A stretch of DNA of 51,235 bases from Candidatus Abyssobacteria bacterium SURF_5 (GTDB taxonomy: Bacteria; Abyssobacteria; SURF-5). The DNA lies in NCBI GenBank assembly GCA_003598085.1, contig QZKU01000099.1, positions 1 to 51,235 on the forward strand. The letters are read 5' to 3'. The translations under genes and the position numbers were made by a program. The notes beneath the pieces were generated by a model. That model was not told where the DNA came from. It searched no databases and saw nothing but the letters and a program-made list of their open reading frames with translations. Shown here in pieces: positions 8,880 through 17,986 of the stretch (position 1 is its first letter; each line of letters starts with the position of its first letter).

Positions 8880-8908
8880 TTGCCATGCTGTATCGTCTAT
8901 GATACAAT
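8880..8908 (+). promoter_or_regulatory. Putative promoter of rpsF-ssb-rpsR-rplI
   Basis: -35 TTGCCA (8880-8885), 17-bp spacer, -10 TACAAT (8903-8908); each hexamer matches consensus at 5 of 6. The start would be near 8915, giving a leader of about 35 nt that contains a short CGGT/ACCG pairing ahead of the ribosome site. Autoregulation by S6:S18 is known in this operon elsewhere, but I could not assign that motif here. Confidence 0.55.
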
Positions 8909-8949
8909 ACGGTGCGGATATCTATGTTTTGTACCGGAGGTGAGACTGT

Positions 8950-9255
8950 TTGAAAAAATACGAGACGATCTTCATTATCCGGCCGGACGCATCGGAAGAA
9001 ACGATTGCGGCGGCCATCGAGAAAGCACAGGAACAGGTGACCCGAAATGAGGGCATCATCCTGGGTCTGGAAAATTGGGGGCGCAAGAAGCTGGCTTACG
9101 AGATTGACCGCTTCACCGAAGGCATTTTCGTAAAAATGGATTTCGAGGCACCCGGCGACGTGATCGCCAAGATTTCCCGGCACTTCATGCTGAGCGAGGA
9201 AGTGATCCGGCACCAGACGATACGGCAGCAGGAGCGGAAAACAACCGCAGGCTAA
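8950..9255 (+). CDS. rpsF: 30S ribosomal protein S6
   Basis: Small-subunit protein that pairs with S18 on 16S rRNA. The 101-aa protein starts MKKYETIFIIRPDASEE and has the ENWGRKKLAYEIDRFTEG core. The start codon is TTG, supported by GGAGGTGA 8 nt upstream. First gene of the canonical rpsF-ssb-rpsR-rplI group. Confidence 0.97.
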   Translation: MKKYETIFIIRPDASEETIAAAIEKAQEQVTRNEGIILGLENWGRKKLAYEIDRFTEGIFVKMDFEAPGDVIAKISRHFMLSEEVIRHQTIRQQERKTTAG

Positions 9256-9270
9256 GAGGGGATTGAAATC

Positions 9271-9693
9271 ATGTCACAGCTCAGCATGATCGAACTGAAC
9301 AAGGTCTTTCTTGCAGGAAGGCTCACCCAGGACCCCGAGCTTCGCTACATACCCTCCGGCGTCGCAGTCTCGACGTTGCGTATGGCCGTAAATACCACCT
9401 TCTTCCCGCGCGACGGAGAGAAAAAGGAAGAGGTTCTCTATATCGATGTCATCGTATGGCGCAAGCAGGCTGAGGCCGCCGTGCAGTATCTGCATAAGGG
9501 CTCTCCCGTCTTTGTCGAAGGACGCCTGCAAAGCCGCCGCTGGGAGACTCAGGACGGCCAGAAGCGCACATCAATCGAGGTACAGGCCGACAGAGTTCAA
9601 TATATGGAATGGGCCGGTGAAAAATCGCGTCCGCAGGAAGGCGCAGGATCGCAGCAAGCCTCTCCGGATCAGAACGATGATATCCCCTTTTGA
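9271..9693 (+). CDS. ssb: Single-stranded DNA-binding protein
   Basis: Binds single-stranded DNA during replication and repair. The 140-aa protein has an N-terminal OB fold (NKVFLAGRLTQDPELRY, YIDVIVWRKQAE, VEGRLQSRRWETQDG), a short flexible linker, and the acidic partner-binding tip DDIPF at the C terminus. The start has AGGGG upstream. Sits between rpsF and rpsR as in most bacteria. Confidence 0.97.
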   Translation: MSQLSMIELNKVFLAGRLTQDPELRYIPSGVAVSTLRMAVNTTFFPRDGEKKEEVLYIDVIVWRKQAEAAVQYLHKGSPVFVEGRLQSRRWETQDGQKRTSIEVQADRVQYMEWAGEKSRPQEGAGSQQASPDQNDDIPF

Positions 9694-9738
9694 TTGTTGA
9701 GCTGAGCAAATTTACCAGCATATTCAGGAAGGAAAAGC

Positions 9739-9972
9739 ATGGCAAAACCAAGAACATTCGGGCGCAGGAAGGTATGCCGCTTCTGCGTCGATAAAGTCCC
9801 CGCCGCGGATATCGATTATAAGGATGTCCAGAGGCTGAAACATTACACAACCGAGCGAGGAAAAATCATTCCCCGCAGGATTTCGGGGAATTGCGCGAGA
9901 CATCAGCGTGCCGTCACCGAGGCTGTCAAGCGCGCCCGTGCGGCAGCCCTTATGCCCTTCACCGCGGATTAA
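9739..9972 (+). CDS. rpsR: 30S ribosomal protein S18
   Basis: Partner of S6 on the 30S platform, 77 aa. CRFC and NCARHQ preserve cysteines/His typical of the zinc-binding form, and [19 protein letters not shown] is the conserved core. Good ribosome site (GGAAGGAA) before the ATG. The 172 bp between it and rplI contain no recognisable gene. Confidence 0.97.
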   Translation: MAKPRTFGRRKVCRFCVDKVPAADIDYKDVQRLKHYTTERGKIIPRRISGNCARHQRAVTEAVKRARAAALMPFTAD

Positions 9973-10144
9973 TACCTCTGCAGCCCGCCTTACAGGTCAA
10001 ATCCGCCGGAGAACAAGCCCCGCAACATTATGGGGCCGCCGGAAACGCCGCCGAAAGCGTTTTCGGACAGGACGCGCCGATGATGTCAATAAGGCAAGAG
10101 GGATTTGGCCCGCCGATCAATACGGAATAGTGGAAGGAACAGGA

Positions 10145-10588
10145 ATGAAAGTAATATTGAGAGAAGACGTTCAACAACTGGGCAAAGCCGGTGACGTCGT
10201 GGAAGTCAAGGACGGATACGCACGGAATTATCTGATTGCCCGCAGCCTGGCTGTGCGCGCCGACACCGGTCAGATGAAACATCTCGAGCACGAAAGAAAA
10301 CTGCTCAAGGACAAAAAGGAAAAGACGCTGAAACAGGCAAGAGACCTCGCCGATAAAATCAGCAAAACCTCGTGCACCATTGCGGTCCAGGTCGGCGAGG
10401 AAGATAAGATGTACGGATCGGTCACCTCGATGGATATCGCAAAATCGCTTGTAAAGGAAGGAATAGAAATCGATAAGAAGGATATTCACCTGGACGAGCC
10501 TATCCGTTCGCTTGGCGTCTTCACCGTGCCCATCAGGTTGGCCTCCGAAGTGGAAGCGAAATTGAAAATCTGGATCGTCAAGGAATGA
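10145..10588 (+). CDS. rplI: 50S ribosomal protein L9
   Basis: Large-subunit protein with an N-terminal rRNA-binding domain, a long central helix and a C-terminal domain. At 147 aa it has normal length. MKVILREDVQQLGKAGDVV and VKDGYARNYLIAR are diagnostic. The frame is open 79 codons upstream, but ATG at 10145 is the family start and has GGAACAGGA just upstream. Confidence 0.97.
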   Translation: MKVILREDVQQLGKAGDVVEVKDGYARNYLIARSLAVRADTGQMKHLEHERKLLKDKKEKTLKQARDLADKISKTSCTIAVQVGEEDKMYGSVTSMDIAKSLVKEGIEIDKKDIHLDEPIRSLGVFTVPIRLASEVEAKLKIWIVKE

Positions 10589-10647
10589 GACGAGCTCCAG
10601 AAAGTAATTTAAATCCGGCACGTATTTATAGACACCGGTAGTCGGGC

Positions 10648-12033
10648 ATGAAAGAAACCGCTGCTCCCCCTGCACGTGTGCCTCCCCATAATCGAGAGGC
10701 CGAGCAATGCGTGCTGGGGGCGATGCTTTTTGATGACCGCGCCGTCGGACAGGCGGTCGAAAAACTGCGCGATCTGCATTTCTATGATGAAGCGCACCGC
10801 CGCGTCTTCCGCACCATCTGCGAACTTTACAACAACAACTCCCCCATCGATCTGATCAGCATTTCCGAAAAACTGCGCACGGCCGGAGAATTGGAATCGG
10901 TCGGCGGCGGAACCTATCTTGCCCAATTGCTCGATATGGTGCCCACCGTCGCCCACCTGGACTACTACATGCAGATCGTGCGAGAAAAGGCCTGGCTCAG
11001 GGAACTGCTGACTGCTACAGCCGAAACCATGTCGGAGGCATACACCGAAGGCATGGAGGTCGAAATCATCCTCGACCGCGCGGAAAAGAGAATCTTCGAG
11101 ATCGTCGAAAAACGGGTTACGTCCTCAGTTGCGCCCATCGGCGAATTGGTGCATCCTGTCTTTAAATGGGTCGACGACCTCTACAATAACCGGCGAGAGG
11201 TAACGGGAATCCCAACCGGCTATGGTGATTTGGACAGGCTGCTCTCCGGACTGCAAAACTCCGATCTTATTATCATTGCCGGCAGGCCGTCGATGGGCAA
11301 AACCAGCTTCGCGATCAACATAGCGCAACACGTGGCGATAAAAGAGAGAAAGTCGGTGGCCATATTCAGCCTGGAGATGGCAAAACCGCAACTCGTGCTG
11401 CGCATGCTGTGCTCCCAAGTTCGCTCGAAAGAGTTGAACCTGAGAAGCTTGCAGACCGGCTATTTTGATGCAAAGCAGTATCCGAAATTGACAGACGCAG
11501 CGGGATACCTCGCACAATCCAGCATCTTCATCGATGATTCTCCCTCGATTTCCGCAATGGAGATACGGGCAAAGGCAAGAATGCTGAAGGCGAAAAACAA
11601 ACTCGATCTGATCGTCATCGATTACTTGCAGTTGATGGAGGAGGCCGGCAGGCGTCCGGAAAGCCGCCAGCAGGAAATAGCGATGATCTCGCGACACCTG
11701 AAGGCGCTTGCGCGCGAGCTCGAGGTGCCGGTTATCGCTCTCTCGCAGCTCAGCCGGGCGGTCGAGCGGCGCGAGGAAAACCGGCCGCAGCTTGCCGATC
11801 TAAGAGAATCGGGCGCGATCGAGCAGGATGCGGATGTCGTGTTGATGCTCTTCAGGGAAGAATATTATGCGCGCCTGCAGAACCCGAACAAAGAAATTTC
11901 AGAAAACCTTCTGAACAAGGCCGAGGTCATCGTGGCAAAACAACGCAACGGCCCCACCGGCATCATCGAGCTCAATTTCTTCGGGGATCAGGTGCGCTTT
12001 GAAAACCGCGTAAAGCAGGCGGAACCGTTCTAA
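10648..12033 (+). CDS. dnaB: Replicative DNA helicase DnaB
   Basis: Hexameric 5'-3' helicase of the replication fork. The 461-aa protein has an N-terminal DnaB domain beginning PPHNREAEQCVLGAML (DnaG/loader interaction), then a RecA-like ATPase domain with Walker A GRPSMGKTS, Walker B LIVIDYLQLM, and the sensor/arginine region RESGAIEQDADVV. No intein is present, as the Walker A and the downstream motifs are contiguous. It lies 59 bp after rplI, a common arrangement, and is probably part of the same transcript. The ribosome site is weak. Confidence 0.97.
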   Translation: MKETAAPPARVPPHNREAEQCVLGAMLFDDRAVGQAVEKLRDLHFYDEAHRRVFRTICELYNNNSPIDLISISEKLRTAGELESVGGGTYLAQLLDMVPTVAHLDYYMQIVREKAWLRELLTATAETMSEAYTEGMEVEIILDRAEKRIFEIVEKRVTSSVAPIGELVHPVFKWVDDLYNNRREVTGIPTGYGDLDRLLSGLQNSDLIIIAGRPSMGKTSFAINIAQHVAIKERKSVAIFSLEMAKPQLVLRMLCSQVRSKELNLRSLQTGYFDAKQYPKLTDAAGYLAQSSIFIDDSPSISAMEIRAKARMLKAKNKLDLIVIDYLQLMEEAGRRPESRQQEIAMISRHLKALARELEVPVIALSQLSRAVERREENRPQLADLRESGAIEQDADVVLMLFREEYYARLQNPNKEISENLLNKAEVIVAKQRNGPTGIIELNFFGDQVRFENRVKQAEPF

Positions 12034-12073
12034 TCACAAACGACAATTACCAATCAATCAAGGAGAACATAGT

Positions 12074-12949
12074 ATGTTTACCGGCTCAATGGTCGCTCTC
12101 GTTACTCCCTTCAAGAAGGGAAAAATCGATGAAGCAAAGATCCCGGAACTCGTGGAATATCAAATAAGCAAAGGCACCGATGTCATTTGCCCCTGTGGCT
12201 GCACGGGAGAGGCAGCCACCCTGAACCATGACGAACAGGTGTACATAATTGAAATCACGGTCGAGGCAGTCAACCGGCGGGCGAAAGTGATAGCCGGCAC
12301 CGGCTCGAACAGCACCGAAGAAGCGATTATCCTCACCCGCCGCGCGAAGCAGGCGGGCGCTGATGGCGCCCTAATGATCACGCCGTACTACAACAAGCCC
12401 ACCCAGCGCGGGCTCATGCTGCACTATGAGAAAGTCGCAGCCGAAGTGGATATTCCGATAATGCTCTATAACGTGCCGGGCAGAACCGGCGTCAATATGA
12501 CGCCCGAAACTGTCGCCGAACTCTCCGAAATCGAGAACATCGTTGCCATCAAAGAAGCAAGCGGAAACGTGGACCAGGTAAGCGCGATCCTCAGCATGTG
12601 TGATATCACGGTCCTCTCGGGCGATGATTCGCTCACGCTTCCCATGCTCGCCGTCGGCGCCAAAGGCGTGGTGAGCGTCGCCGCAAATGTCGCTCCCGCC
12701 GAGGTGGCTGCACTCATCGATAGTTTCAATAGTTGCAACATGGAGGAAGCGCGGCAGATCCACTATCAACTGCTTCCCTTGTTCAAGGTGCTCTTCTGCG
12801 AGACGAACCCGATCCCGGTCAAGCGCGCCCTGAATATGATGGGCCTGATCGAGAACGAACTTCGCTCTCCCTTGTTCCCGCTCTCGCCTGAGAATGAGCC
12901 GAAACTGCGAAAGGTCCTCGAGGAATTGAACCTGCTGGAACTGGTATAA
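12074..12949 (+). CDS. dapA: 4-hydroxy-tetrahydrodipicolinate synthase
   Basis: Condenses pyruvate with aspartate semialdehyde at the first committed step of lysine/diaminopimelate synthesis. The 291-aa TIM barrel has the Schiff-base lysine in IVAIKEASG (Lys160), Tyr132 in YNVPGRTG, and the PYYNKPTQ loop with the interface Tyr. Unusually, the family's GTTGE motif reads GCTGE (Cys43-Thr44), so the Thr that normally links the two catalytic tyrosines (Thr44 in E. coli) is Cys. A strong AAGGAGA site precedes the ATG. dapB follows 14 bp downstream. Confidence 0.94.
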   Translation: MFTGSMVALVTPFKKGKIDEAKIPELVEYQISKGTDVICPCGCTGEAATLNHDEQVYIIEITVEAVNRRAKVIAGTGSNSTEEAIILTRRAKQAGADGALMITPYYNKPTQRGLMLHYEKVAAEVDIPIMLYNVPGRTGVNMTPETVAELSEIENIVAIKEASGNVDQVSAILSMCDITVLSGDDSLTLPMLAVGAKGVVSVAANVAPAEVAALIDSFNSCNMEEARQIHYQLLPLFKVLFCETNPIPVKRALNMMGLIENELRSPLFPLSPENEPKLRKVLEELNLLELV

Positions 12950-12963
12950 CCGGAGGTGCGGAC

Positions 12964-13770
12964 GTGGCGGTCAGAATAGGGATGTTCGGAGCGATGGGAC
13001 GCATGGGTCGGCGCATCATCGAGCTCGCGGGCACTGACAAGGATTTGGTCGTGACGGCCGGTATCGAGTACCCGGGACATCCCGCGGTTGGCCAGCCGCT
13101 CGGAACCCTTTTCGGCAATGCAAACCTCCAGGGCAAACTGGCGGGAACTCTTCATAAAGTTATCAACGATATCGATTGCATCATCGCGTTCGCGACGCCT
13201 GAGGCCACGCTCGATTGCATCCGCGACGCACATGCCGACCGTAAACCGATGGTCGTCGGCACCACCGGGTTTACGCCCGAGCAGATTGAAGAAATCAAGC
13301 GGTTGAGCCAGCACATCCCGTGCGTCATGTCCGCCAATATGAGCATCGGCATCAATATCCTCCTATCACTGTCCGCACAAGTCGCCAGGGTCCTCCACGA
13401 TGATTTCGACATCGAGATCGTTGAGGCCCATCATAATCAGAAGAAGGACGCCCCCAGCGGGACTGCGATCATGCTGGCTGAGGCGATCGCAAAAACAACG
13501 AACAGGACTCTCAGCGCCAATGCCGCATATGGAAGGTACGGAATAACCGGCCCCCGCCGCGCCAAAGAAATCGGCATCCACGCCGTCCGCGGCGGCGATA
13601 TTGTCGGCGACCACACCATTCTCTTCGCCGGACAGGGCGAGCGCATCGAGATTACTCACCGGGCTCACAGCCGGGACAACTTTGCGCGCGGCGCATTGCT
13701 CGCGGCCAAATTTGTCGTGCGCCAGCCAGCCGGGCTGTACACGATGCAGGACGTCCTGAAGCTTTCTTGA
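12964..13770 (+). CDS. dapB: 4-hydroxy-tetrahydrodipicolinate reductase
   Basis: NAD(P)H-dependent reductase that follows DapA in the diaminopimelate pathway. The 268-aa protein has the nucleotide-binding GAMGRMGRR, the GTTGFTPEQ loop, and the catalytic HHNQKKDAPSGT segment (His-His, Lys, SGT). The start codon is GTG with CCGGAGGTG just upstream. It completes a dapA-dapB pair. Confidence 0.96.
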   Translation: MAVRIGMFGAMGRMGRRIIELAGTDKDLVVTAGIEYPGHPAVGQPLGTLFGNANLQGKLAGTLHKVINDIDCIIAFATPEATLDCIRDAHADRKPMVVGTTGFTPEQIEEIKRLSQHIPCVMSANMSIGINILLSLSAQVARVLHDDFDIEIVEAHHNQKKDAPSGTAIMLAEAIAKTTNRTLSANAAYGRYGITGPRRAKEIGIHAVRGGDIVGDHTILFAGQGERIEITHRAHSRDNFARGALLAAKFVVRQPAGLYTMQDVLKLS

Positions 13771-13981
13771 AGAGGCTCCCGGCGCGCCGAGCTTGTTTGC
13801 TGATCAGCGTGTCGAGGTTCGACAGATCATCAGACGTTGAACAAGGCGAATCGAGCAGTTTTTGTTTCACAAAAATGGTTTCATCAGCGGCCCTCTCTTT
13901 GAAAGACTCCTCTTTCCGGCAGCGTTTCCCCCCGCGCTCCTCACCGCTGACCAGTAGCCCCGTAAAAAGATTGGAAGGAAC

Positions 13982-15241
13982 ATGAAAACTTCATCAACAT
14001 CCAATTGGCAGATACTGAGCGCGAGCTTCCTGTGCATGAGTGTAGCGGCGGGAATAGGCTGGTTTGTCTTCCCCGTGTATATGACCACGATCGAGGAGGA
14101 ACTCGGCACCAGCCGGGCGCTGATTTCTCTGGCGGTTGTGCTCTGGGCGATGGTGGGCGCAGCTTTTTCGCCGGTCGCAGGCGGCTGGATCGACAAGTAT
14201 GGTGCGCGAAGAGTCATCGTGGCGGGAACCCTGGTGCAGATAGCCGGCACCCTCTTACTGGCTCGGATCACGTCTCTCTGGCAGCTTTATGTTCTCTTTA
14301 TCGTGGCTGCTCTCGCAAGTACGGCGAACACCACAATCCCCGTCTCAATTGTCATTTCCCGGCGCTTCGATAGCAATCGGGGAACAGCCATGGGGATCGC
14401 CATGCTCGGAATGGGAGTGGGTGGATTGGTAATGCCGATCATAGCCAATGTCTTCCTGGAAGGGTACGGCTGGAGGGGAGGCTACAACATTTTCGCCTTC
14501 ATTCTAATGGGCCTGTTGGCGCCGATCTTCTTGTGGATGCGGCCCGGACAGGATGAGCGACTTGCAACCGACGGCGGATCCCCAATCGATACGCCTGCGG
14601 GCGGGACGACAAAGACTTTGCGAAGCCTGACCGCCGCCGAAGCCGTGCGAACGAGAACCTTCTGGTTTCTCGGCAGCGGCGATTTCCTCATCGGCATCAC
14701 TTTCACTTCCGTCACCGTTCATATGGTCGCATTCTCCACCGCAGCCGGTATCTCGCAGGCGGCCGCCACGACAGCGTATGGCGTCTTTCTCGCCGTCAAC
14801 AGCCTCGGTATCATTCTCTTCGGCACCGCCGCCGACAAGATCAAAATCAAATGGATGATGGTAATCGCATATGGAGCGGCGGCTGTCGCCTGGATATTCC
14901 TTTTTCGGTTGCCGGCGCTCGTGCCGCTGTACGTTTTCGCTATTATTTTCGGAGTGACGGGAGGCGGCAGGACGGCGCTATGGCCGCTCGCCCTCGGTCA
15001 ATGTTTCGGCGTCGCGCATCTGGGGTCGGTTCTCGGCTGGTTGAATATTCCGTTTATGATCGGCAACGCAGTCGGCCCATATATGGCTGGATATATATTC
15101 GACGCCTCAAATAGCTATAGGCTGCTGTTCCTCTTTTGCATCGGGTTTTCTCTCGTTGCGGCGGTCTTCATCTCTCGGATGCGCGATGAGCGGATCCGGC
15201 AAGTCGAGCAGGCATACCTTGTGCCGGAATCTTCCAAATAG
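13982..15241 (+). CDS. MFS transporter (MCT/OFA-like)
   Basis: Predicted secondary transporter of 419 aa with 12 membrane segments. The loop between segments 2 and 3 has the MFS motif A form DKYGARR, and the order of hydrophobic blocks with a long central loop (about residues 180-215) fits the family. It resembles monocarboxylate or oxalate/formate-type carriers, so an organic acid substrate is plausible but not shown. GGAAGGAAC precedes the ATG. It converges with the NAD kinase-like gene (12 bp apart) and is 211 bp after dapB, so it is probably transcribed on its own. Confidence 0.88.
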   Translation: MKTSSTSNWQILSASFLCMSVAAGIGWFVFPVYMTTIEEELGTSRALISLAVVLWAMVGAAFSPVAGGWIDKYGARRVIVAGTLVQIAGTLLLARITSLWQLYVLFIVAALASTANTTIPVSIVISRRFDSNRGTAMGIAMLGMGVGGLVMPIIANVFLEGYGWRGGYNIFAFILMGLLAPIFLWMRPGQDERLATDGGSPIDTPAGGTTKTLRSLTAAEAVRTRTFWFLGSGDFLIGITFTSVTVHMVAFSTAAGISQAAATTAYGVFLAVNSLGIILFGTAADKIKIKWMMVIAYGAAAVAWIFLFRLPALVPLYVFAIIFGVTGGGRTALWPLALGQCFGVAHLGSVLGWLNIPFMIGNAVGPYMAGYIFDASNSYRLLFLFCIGFSLVAAVFISRMRDERIRQVEQAYLVPESSK

Positions 15242-15253
15242 GGCGGGGCAGGA

Positions 15254-16369
15254 TCAGCCAATCTTATACATGAGATAGTCCTTGTATCCGGAAACGATGC
15301 GAACATACCCGCTCAAGTCTTGATTCAGAGCTTCGTCTCCGGTATCTACCAATAAAGGCCTGCCGCCCAGAGAAATGACTTTTTCCTTCGGCGCGATGAT
15401 AATGATGTTGTCCTTGCCGACTCGCCGAATTACCTCCGGGCTGAGCTGCTGGTTCCCGCGCCCGAACACATGTCCCTGGCCGCCGATGATCGTGACCACG
15501 ATCTTCGCGGGATTCCCCTCCGTTATCTCGAGCAGCTGCTGCTCGTTCACATCGCTCAGAACGAGCTGTCGATTCCTGATGACATCAATTCCGAGCAGCG
15601 TGTTCTTCAGTCCCAGCCGCTCCATTACAGCCCGCGTCGTTGTGCCCGGCCCAATGATATAGAAGTCGTCGGCCGTCATTCCGGCGATCACCTCGGCCGC
15701 GATCCCTTGCAATGCCGCATTTTCAGAACGGATGCCGCCGGCCTTCATCCCCTGAACGAACCGGCGTTCATCGGGCACCAGCAGGTAGCCGTACAGTCTG
15801 GCCGAAACGGCGCCGTTTCTAAAAGCCTCTTCATCGATATCCATCACCTCGGCCTCGCGGATCGCCTTCACTTTGCCGGACAGGAACATGCCGGCGACCT
15901 GGCCGCAAAGTCGCGGCGTGACGGCGAAAACGGCGGAATGTATTTTTACACCTGCGGGAATTCCCAAAACCAGTGCCTCTTGACCGATCGCGTCCAGGAT
16001 ATTCCGCGCGGTCCCGTCGCCGCCGGCAAAGAGGATCAGGTCAACCTGTGCGGCCGCCATCGCCGCGGCGGCTTGTTTGGTATCATCGGCCGTCGTCTTT
16101 CCGCTGCGGATCCGCCCTGCGACCGTGCACCTGAGGCCGGCCCGCCGGCATTCGTGCTCCCCCATCTCGTCAGAATATGTGAGAATCTCGACGTCAATAT
16201 TCGATTGAACGAGCGCGCGAAGAGCCTCCACCGCCCGCGCGGGAGCTTCAGGCTGTGCGCCCAGTCGCCGCGCCTGTTCCAGTATGTCGGAACCGTCGGT
16301 CCCCTTGAGGCCGACCCTGCCGCCCATCCCCGCGATCGGATTGACAATAAGCCCGACTTTTTTCACCAT
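15254..16369 (-). CDS. ATP-NAD kinase family protein (AcoX-like)
   Basis: The 371-aa protein has the NAD kinase/diacylglycerol kinase-type fold: VGLIVNPIAGMGG at the N terminus and the nucleotide-binding FAGGDGTARNILDAI (GGDGT at 116-120), plus GPGTTTRAVMERLG. This long subfamily is distinct from housekeeping NAD kinase (about 290 aa) and is often found beside dehydrogenases in catabolic clusters. Last gene of a minus-strand set with two GcvP-like proteins and an Fe-alcohol dehydrogenase; it begins 39 bp after gcvPB-like. NADP+ supply for that set is a reasonable inference. Confidence 0.85.
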   Translation of the reverse strand: MVKKVGLIVNPIAGMGGRVGLKGTDGSDILEQARRLGAQPEAPARAVEALRALVQSNIDVEILTYSDEMGEHECRRAGLRCTVAGRIRSGKTTADDTKQAAAAMAAAQVDLILFAGGDGTARNILDAIGQEALVLGIPAGVKIHSAVFAVTPRLCGQVAGMFLSGKVKAIREAEVMDIDEEAFRNGAVSARLYGYLLVPDERRFVQGMKAGGIRSENAALQGIAAEVIAGMTADDFYIIGPGTTTRAVMERLGLKNTLLGIDVIRNRQLVLSDVNEQQLLEITEGNPAKIVVTIIGGQGHVFGRGNQQLSPEVIRRVGKDNIIIIAPKEKVISLGGRPLLVDTGDEALNQDLSGYVRIVSGYKDYLMYKIG

Positions 16370-16408
16370 ACGAATGTTCTTGCGCCTTTACCCAACAAGA
16401 CTCTGATT

Positions 16409-17971
16409 CTATTCAATGCCTTTCAGTTTCTTGTACATTCTCCAGGTGGTCGCAATTTTTTCCTCCTCAACAATTGCCGGCATCCAAATGTTGTGAATCG
16501 GCAGATTATAAGGCGCATTGTTGACGAGTTCCGGATTCTCATATGCTTCTTTCGAAATCTGGCGAAGGATTGCCGCAAACTCGTCGATGTCGTCCTTCGA
16601 GTACGATTCGCAAGGCTCGAGCGTGAACGGCTCGGGAACGACGTGCGGATGGTGGCTCTGAAAATAATGCTGCACCCCGTAGTCTGCCATTCTCTTCTCA
16701 ACGGCGTCGGTGCCCACGCCGGTATCCTCCATCAGTTTCTCCCAGGAGTACCGCACCTGCTCCAGGCGCCGTTTTCCCTCCGCGTATTTCACGACCACTC
16801 CGGGAATCTCCCGAACCTTCTTTTCAAGATAGTTATTATTCAGGACGGAAACCTCGGCCGCTTCCCTCAGACCGTCCGCTCCGTGCTGCATGATCCAGGC
16901 ATACGCTTTCAGCGCGAGCGGCGCATTCCCCAAAAACAGGCGCACGCGGCCGATGCTGTCCGGATAATCGTAATCGAGATAGTACCTTTTTCCGTTAAAT
17001 TTCACGCGCGGCGCCGGCAGGAATTTTTCCAATTCCGCCGTCACGCCGATAGCGCCCATGCCGGGACCGAAGCTGCCGTGCGGCGCCGAAAATGTCTTGT
17101 GGATGTTGAAGTGGCACAAGTCAAAACCGGTCTCCCGCGCCCTGGCGATCCCGAGGAGCCCGTTGGCGTTCGCCTGATCATATGAACAGAGAGCGCCTAC
17201 CGCGTGCGCCGCCTTCACGTACTCATCGATGTTCGAGTTGTAAATGCCGGTGTCCTCCGGATTCGTAATGAAAATGCCCGCGGTTCTCTCCGAAAGAGCG
17301 GCCTTCAGCGCACCCAGGTCCGGATACCCGTTCTCGCCCGGCATCAGTGTGATGACCTTGTACCCAGCCGTACCGGGAGCGGCAGCGTCGACCGGATGAG
17401 AGAAAATGGTGGTAATCACCTCGGTGCGGTTGCGGTCTCCTCTGGCCTCGTGATACGCGCGCACGATCGACGCGTTCGCATAGACGCCCTGGCTGCCGCT
17501 GCTCGGTTGAAGACTGAAAAAATCCATGCCCGAAACTTCCTTCAGGAACTGCTCCACCTGGTAATACATTTCCAGAATGCCCTGAAGCGTGCGCGGGTCC
17601 TGCATCGGATGCAGTTCCGTAATCCCGGGATGCCGCGCGGCCAGATGTTCTTGCACCTTCGGGCTGTACTTCATCGTGCAGGTCCCTTCTCCGATATCAA
17701 TGGTGACATCGGCGCCCATCGTCTCCTGCGACAGTCGCATGAAATGCCTGAGCACCCGCATTTGCCCGACTTCGGGAAGGGCGGCGGGTTTCTTTCGGCG
17801 GAGACTTTCAGGAATCGCTGAAATCCCGTCGCCGACTTCGGCGGTCACGGCTTCTTCAGCCTGAGGCACCAAGATCCCGCGCTCGCCCGGGACGCTCATC
17901 TCGAAAATGATCTGTTCATCCCAGCGCGCCTGATGAAATTTGCGAAGCAACGTCTTCCTATTTCTACCCAT
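16409..17971 (-). CDS. Glycine dehydrogenase (decarboxylating) subunit 2-like, divergent GcvPB
   Basis: PLP enzyme of the GcvP family, 520 aa (GcvPB is usually about 480-490). The PLP lysine is in NIHKTFSAPHG (Lys292), the pyridine-contacting Asp in YDQAN (Asp265), and GTCTMKYSPK matches the family's GSCTMKYNPK. Other normally strict motifs differ: the HGTNPAS segment reads SHPVDAAAP (His192 retained), YDGAN is YDQAN, and the glycine-rich loop after the lysine is SFGPGMG. It partners with the upstream GcvPA-like subunit. No gcvH, gcvT or lpd is in the window, so classical glycine cleavage is not assured. Confidence 0.85.
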   Translation of the reverse strand: MGRNRKTLLRKFHQARWDEQIIFEMSVPGERGILVPQAEEAVTAEVGDGISAIPESLRRKKPAALPEVGQMRVLRHFMRLSQETMGADVTIDIGEGTCTMKYSPKVQEHLAARHPGITELHPMQDPRTLQGILEMYYQVEQFLKEVSGMDFFSLQPSSGSQGVYANASIVRAYHEARGDRNRTEVITTIFSHPVDAAAPGTAGYKVITLMPGENGYPDLGALKAALSERTAGIFITNPEDTGIYNSNIDEYVKAAHAVGALCSYDQANANGLLGIARARETGFDLCHFNIHKTFSAPHGSFGPGMGAIGVTAELEKFLPAPRVKFNGKRYYLDYDYPDSIGRVRLFLGNAPLALKAYAWIMQHGADGLREAAEVSVLNNNYLEKKVREIPGVVVKYAEGKRRLEQVRYSWEKLMEDTGVGTDAVEKRMADYGVQHYFQSHHPHVVPEPFTLEPCESYSKDDIDEFAAILRQISKEAYENPELVNNAPYNLPIHNIWMPAIVEEEKIATTWRMYKKLKGIE

Positions 17972-17986
17972 TGCCGGAATCCTTTC

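Noticed and set aside
9973-10144. Possible gene between rpsR and rplI
   Set aside because: Open frames here overlap rpsR or rplI in other frames and have no ribosome site or recognisable content.
15470-17185. 571-codon plus-strand open frame
   Set aside because: It runs antisense across both the NAD kinase-like and GcvPB-like genes, which have clear motifs; its translation has no recognisable domain. It is a shadow of GC-rich coding DNA.
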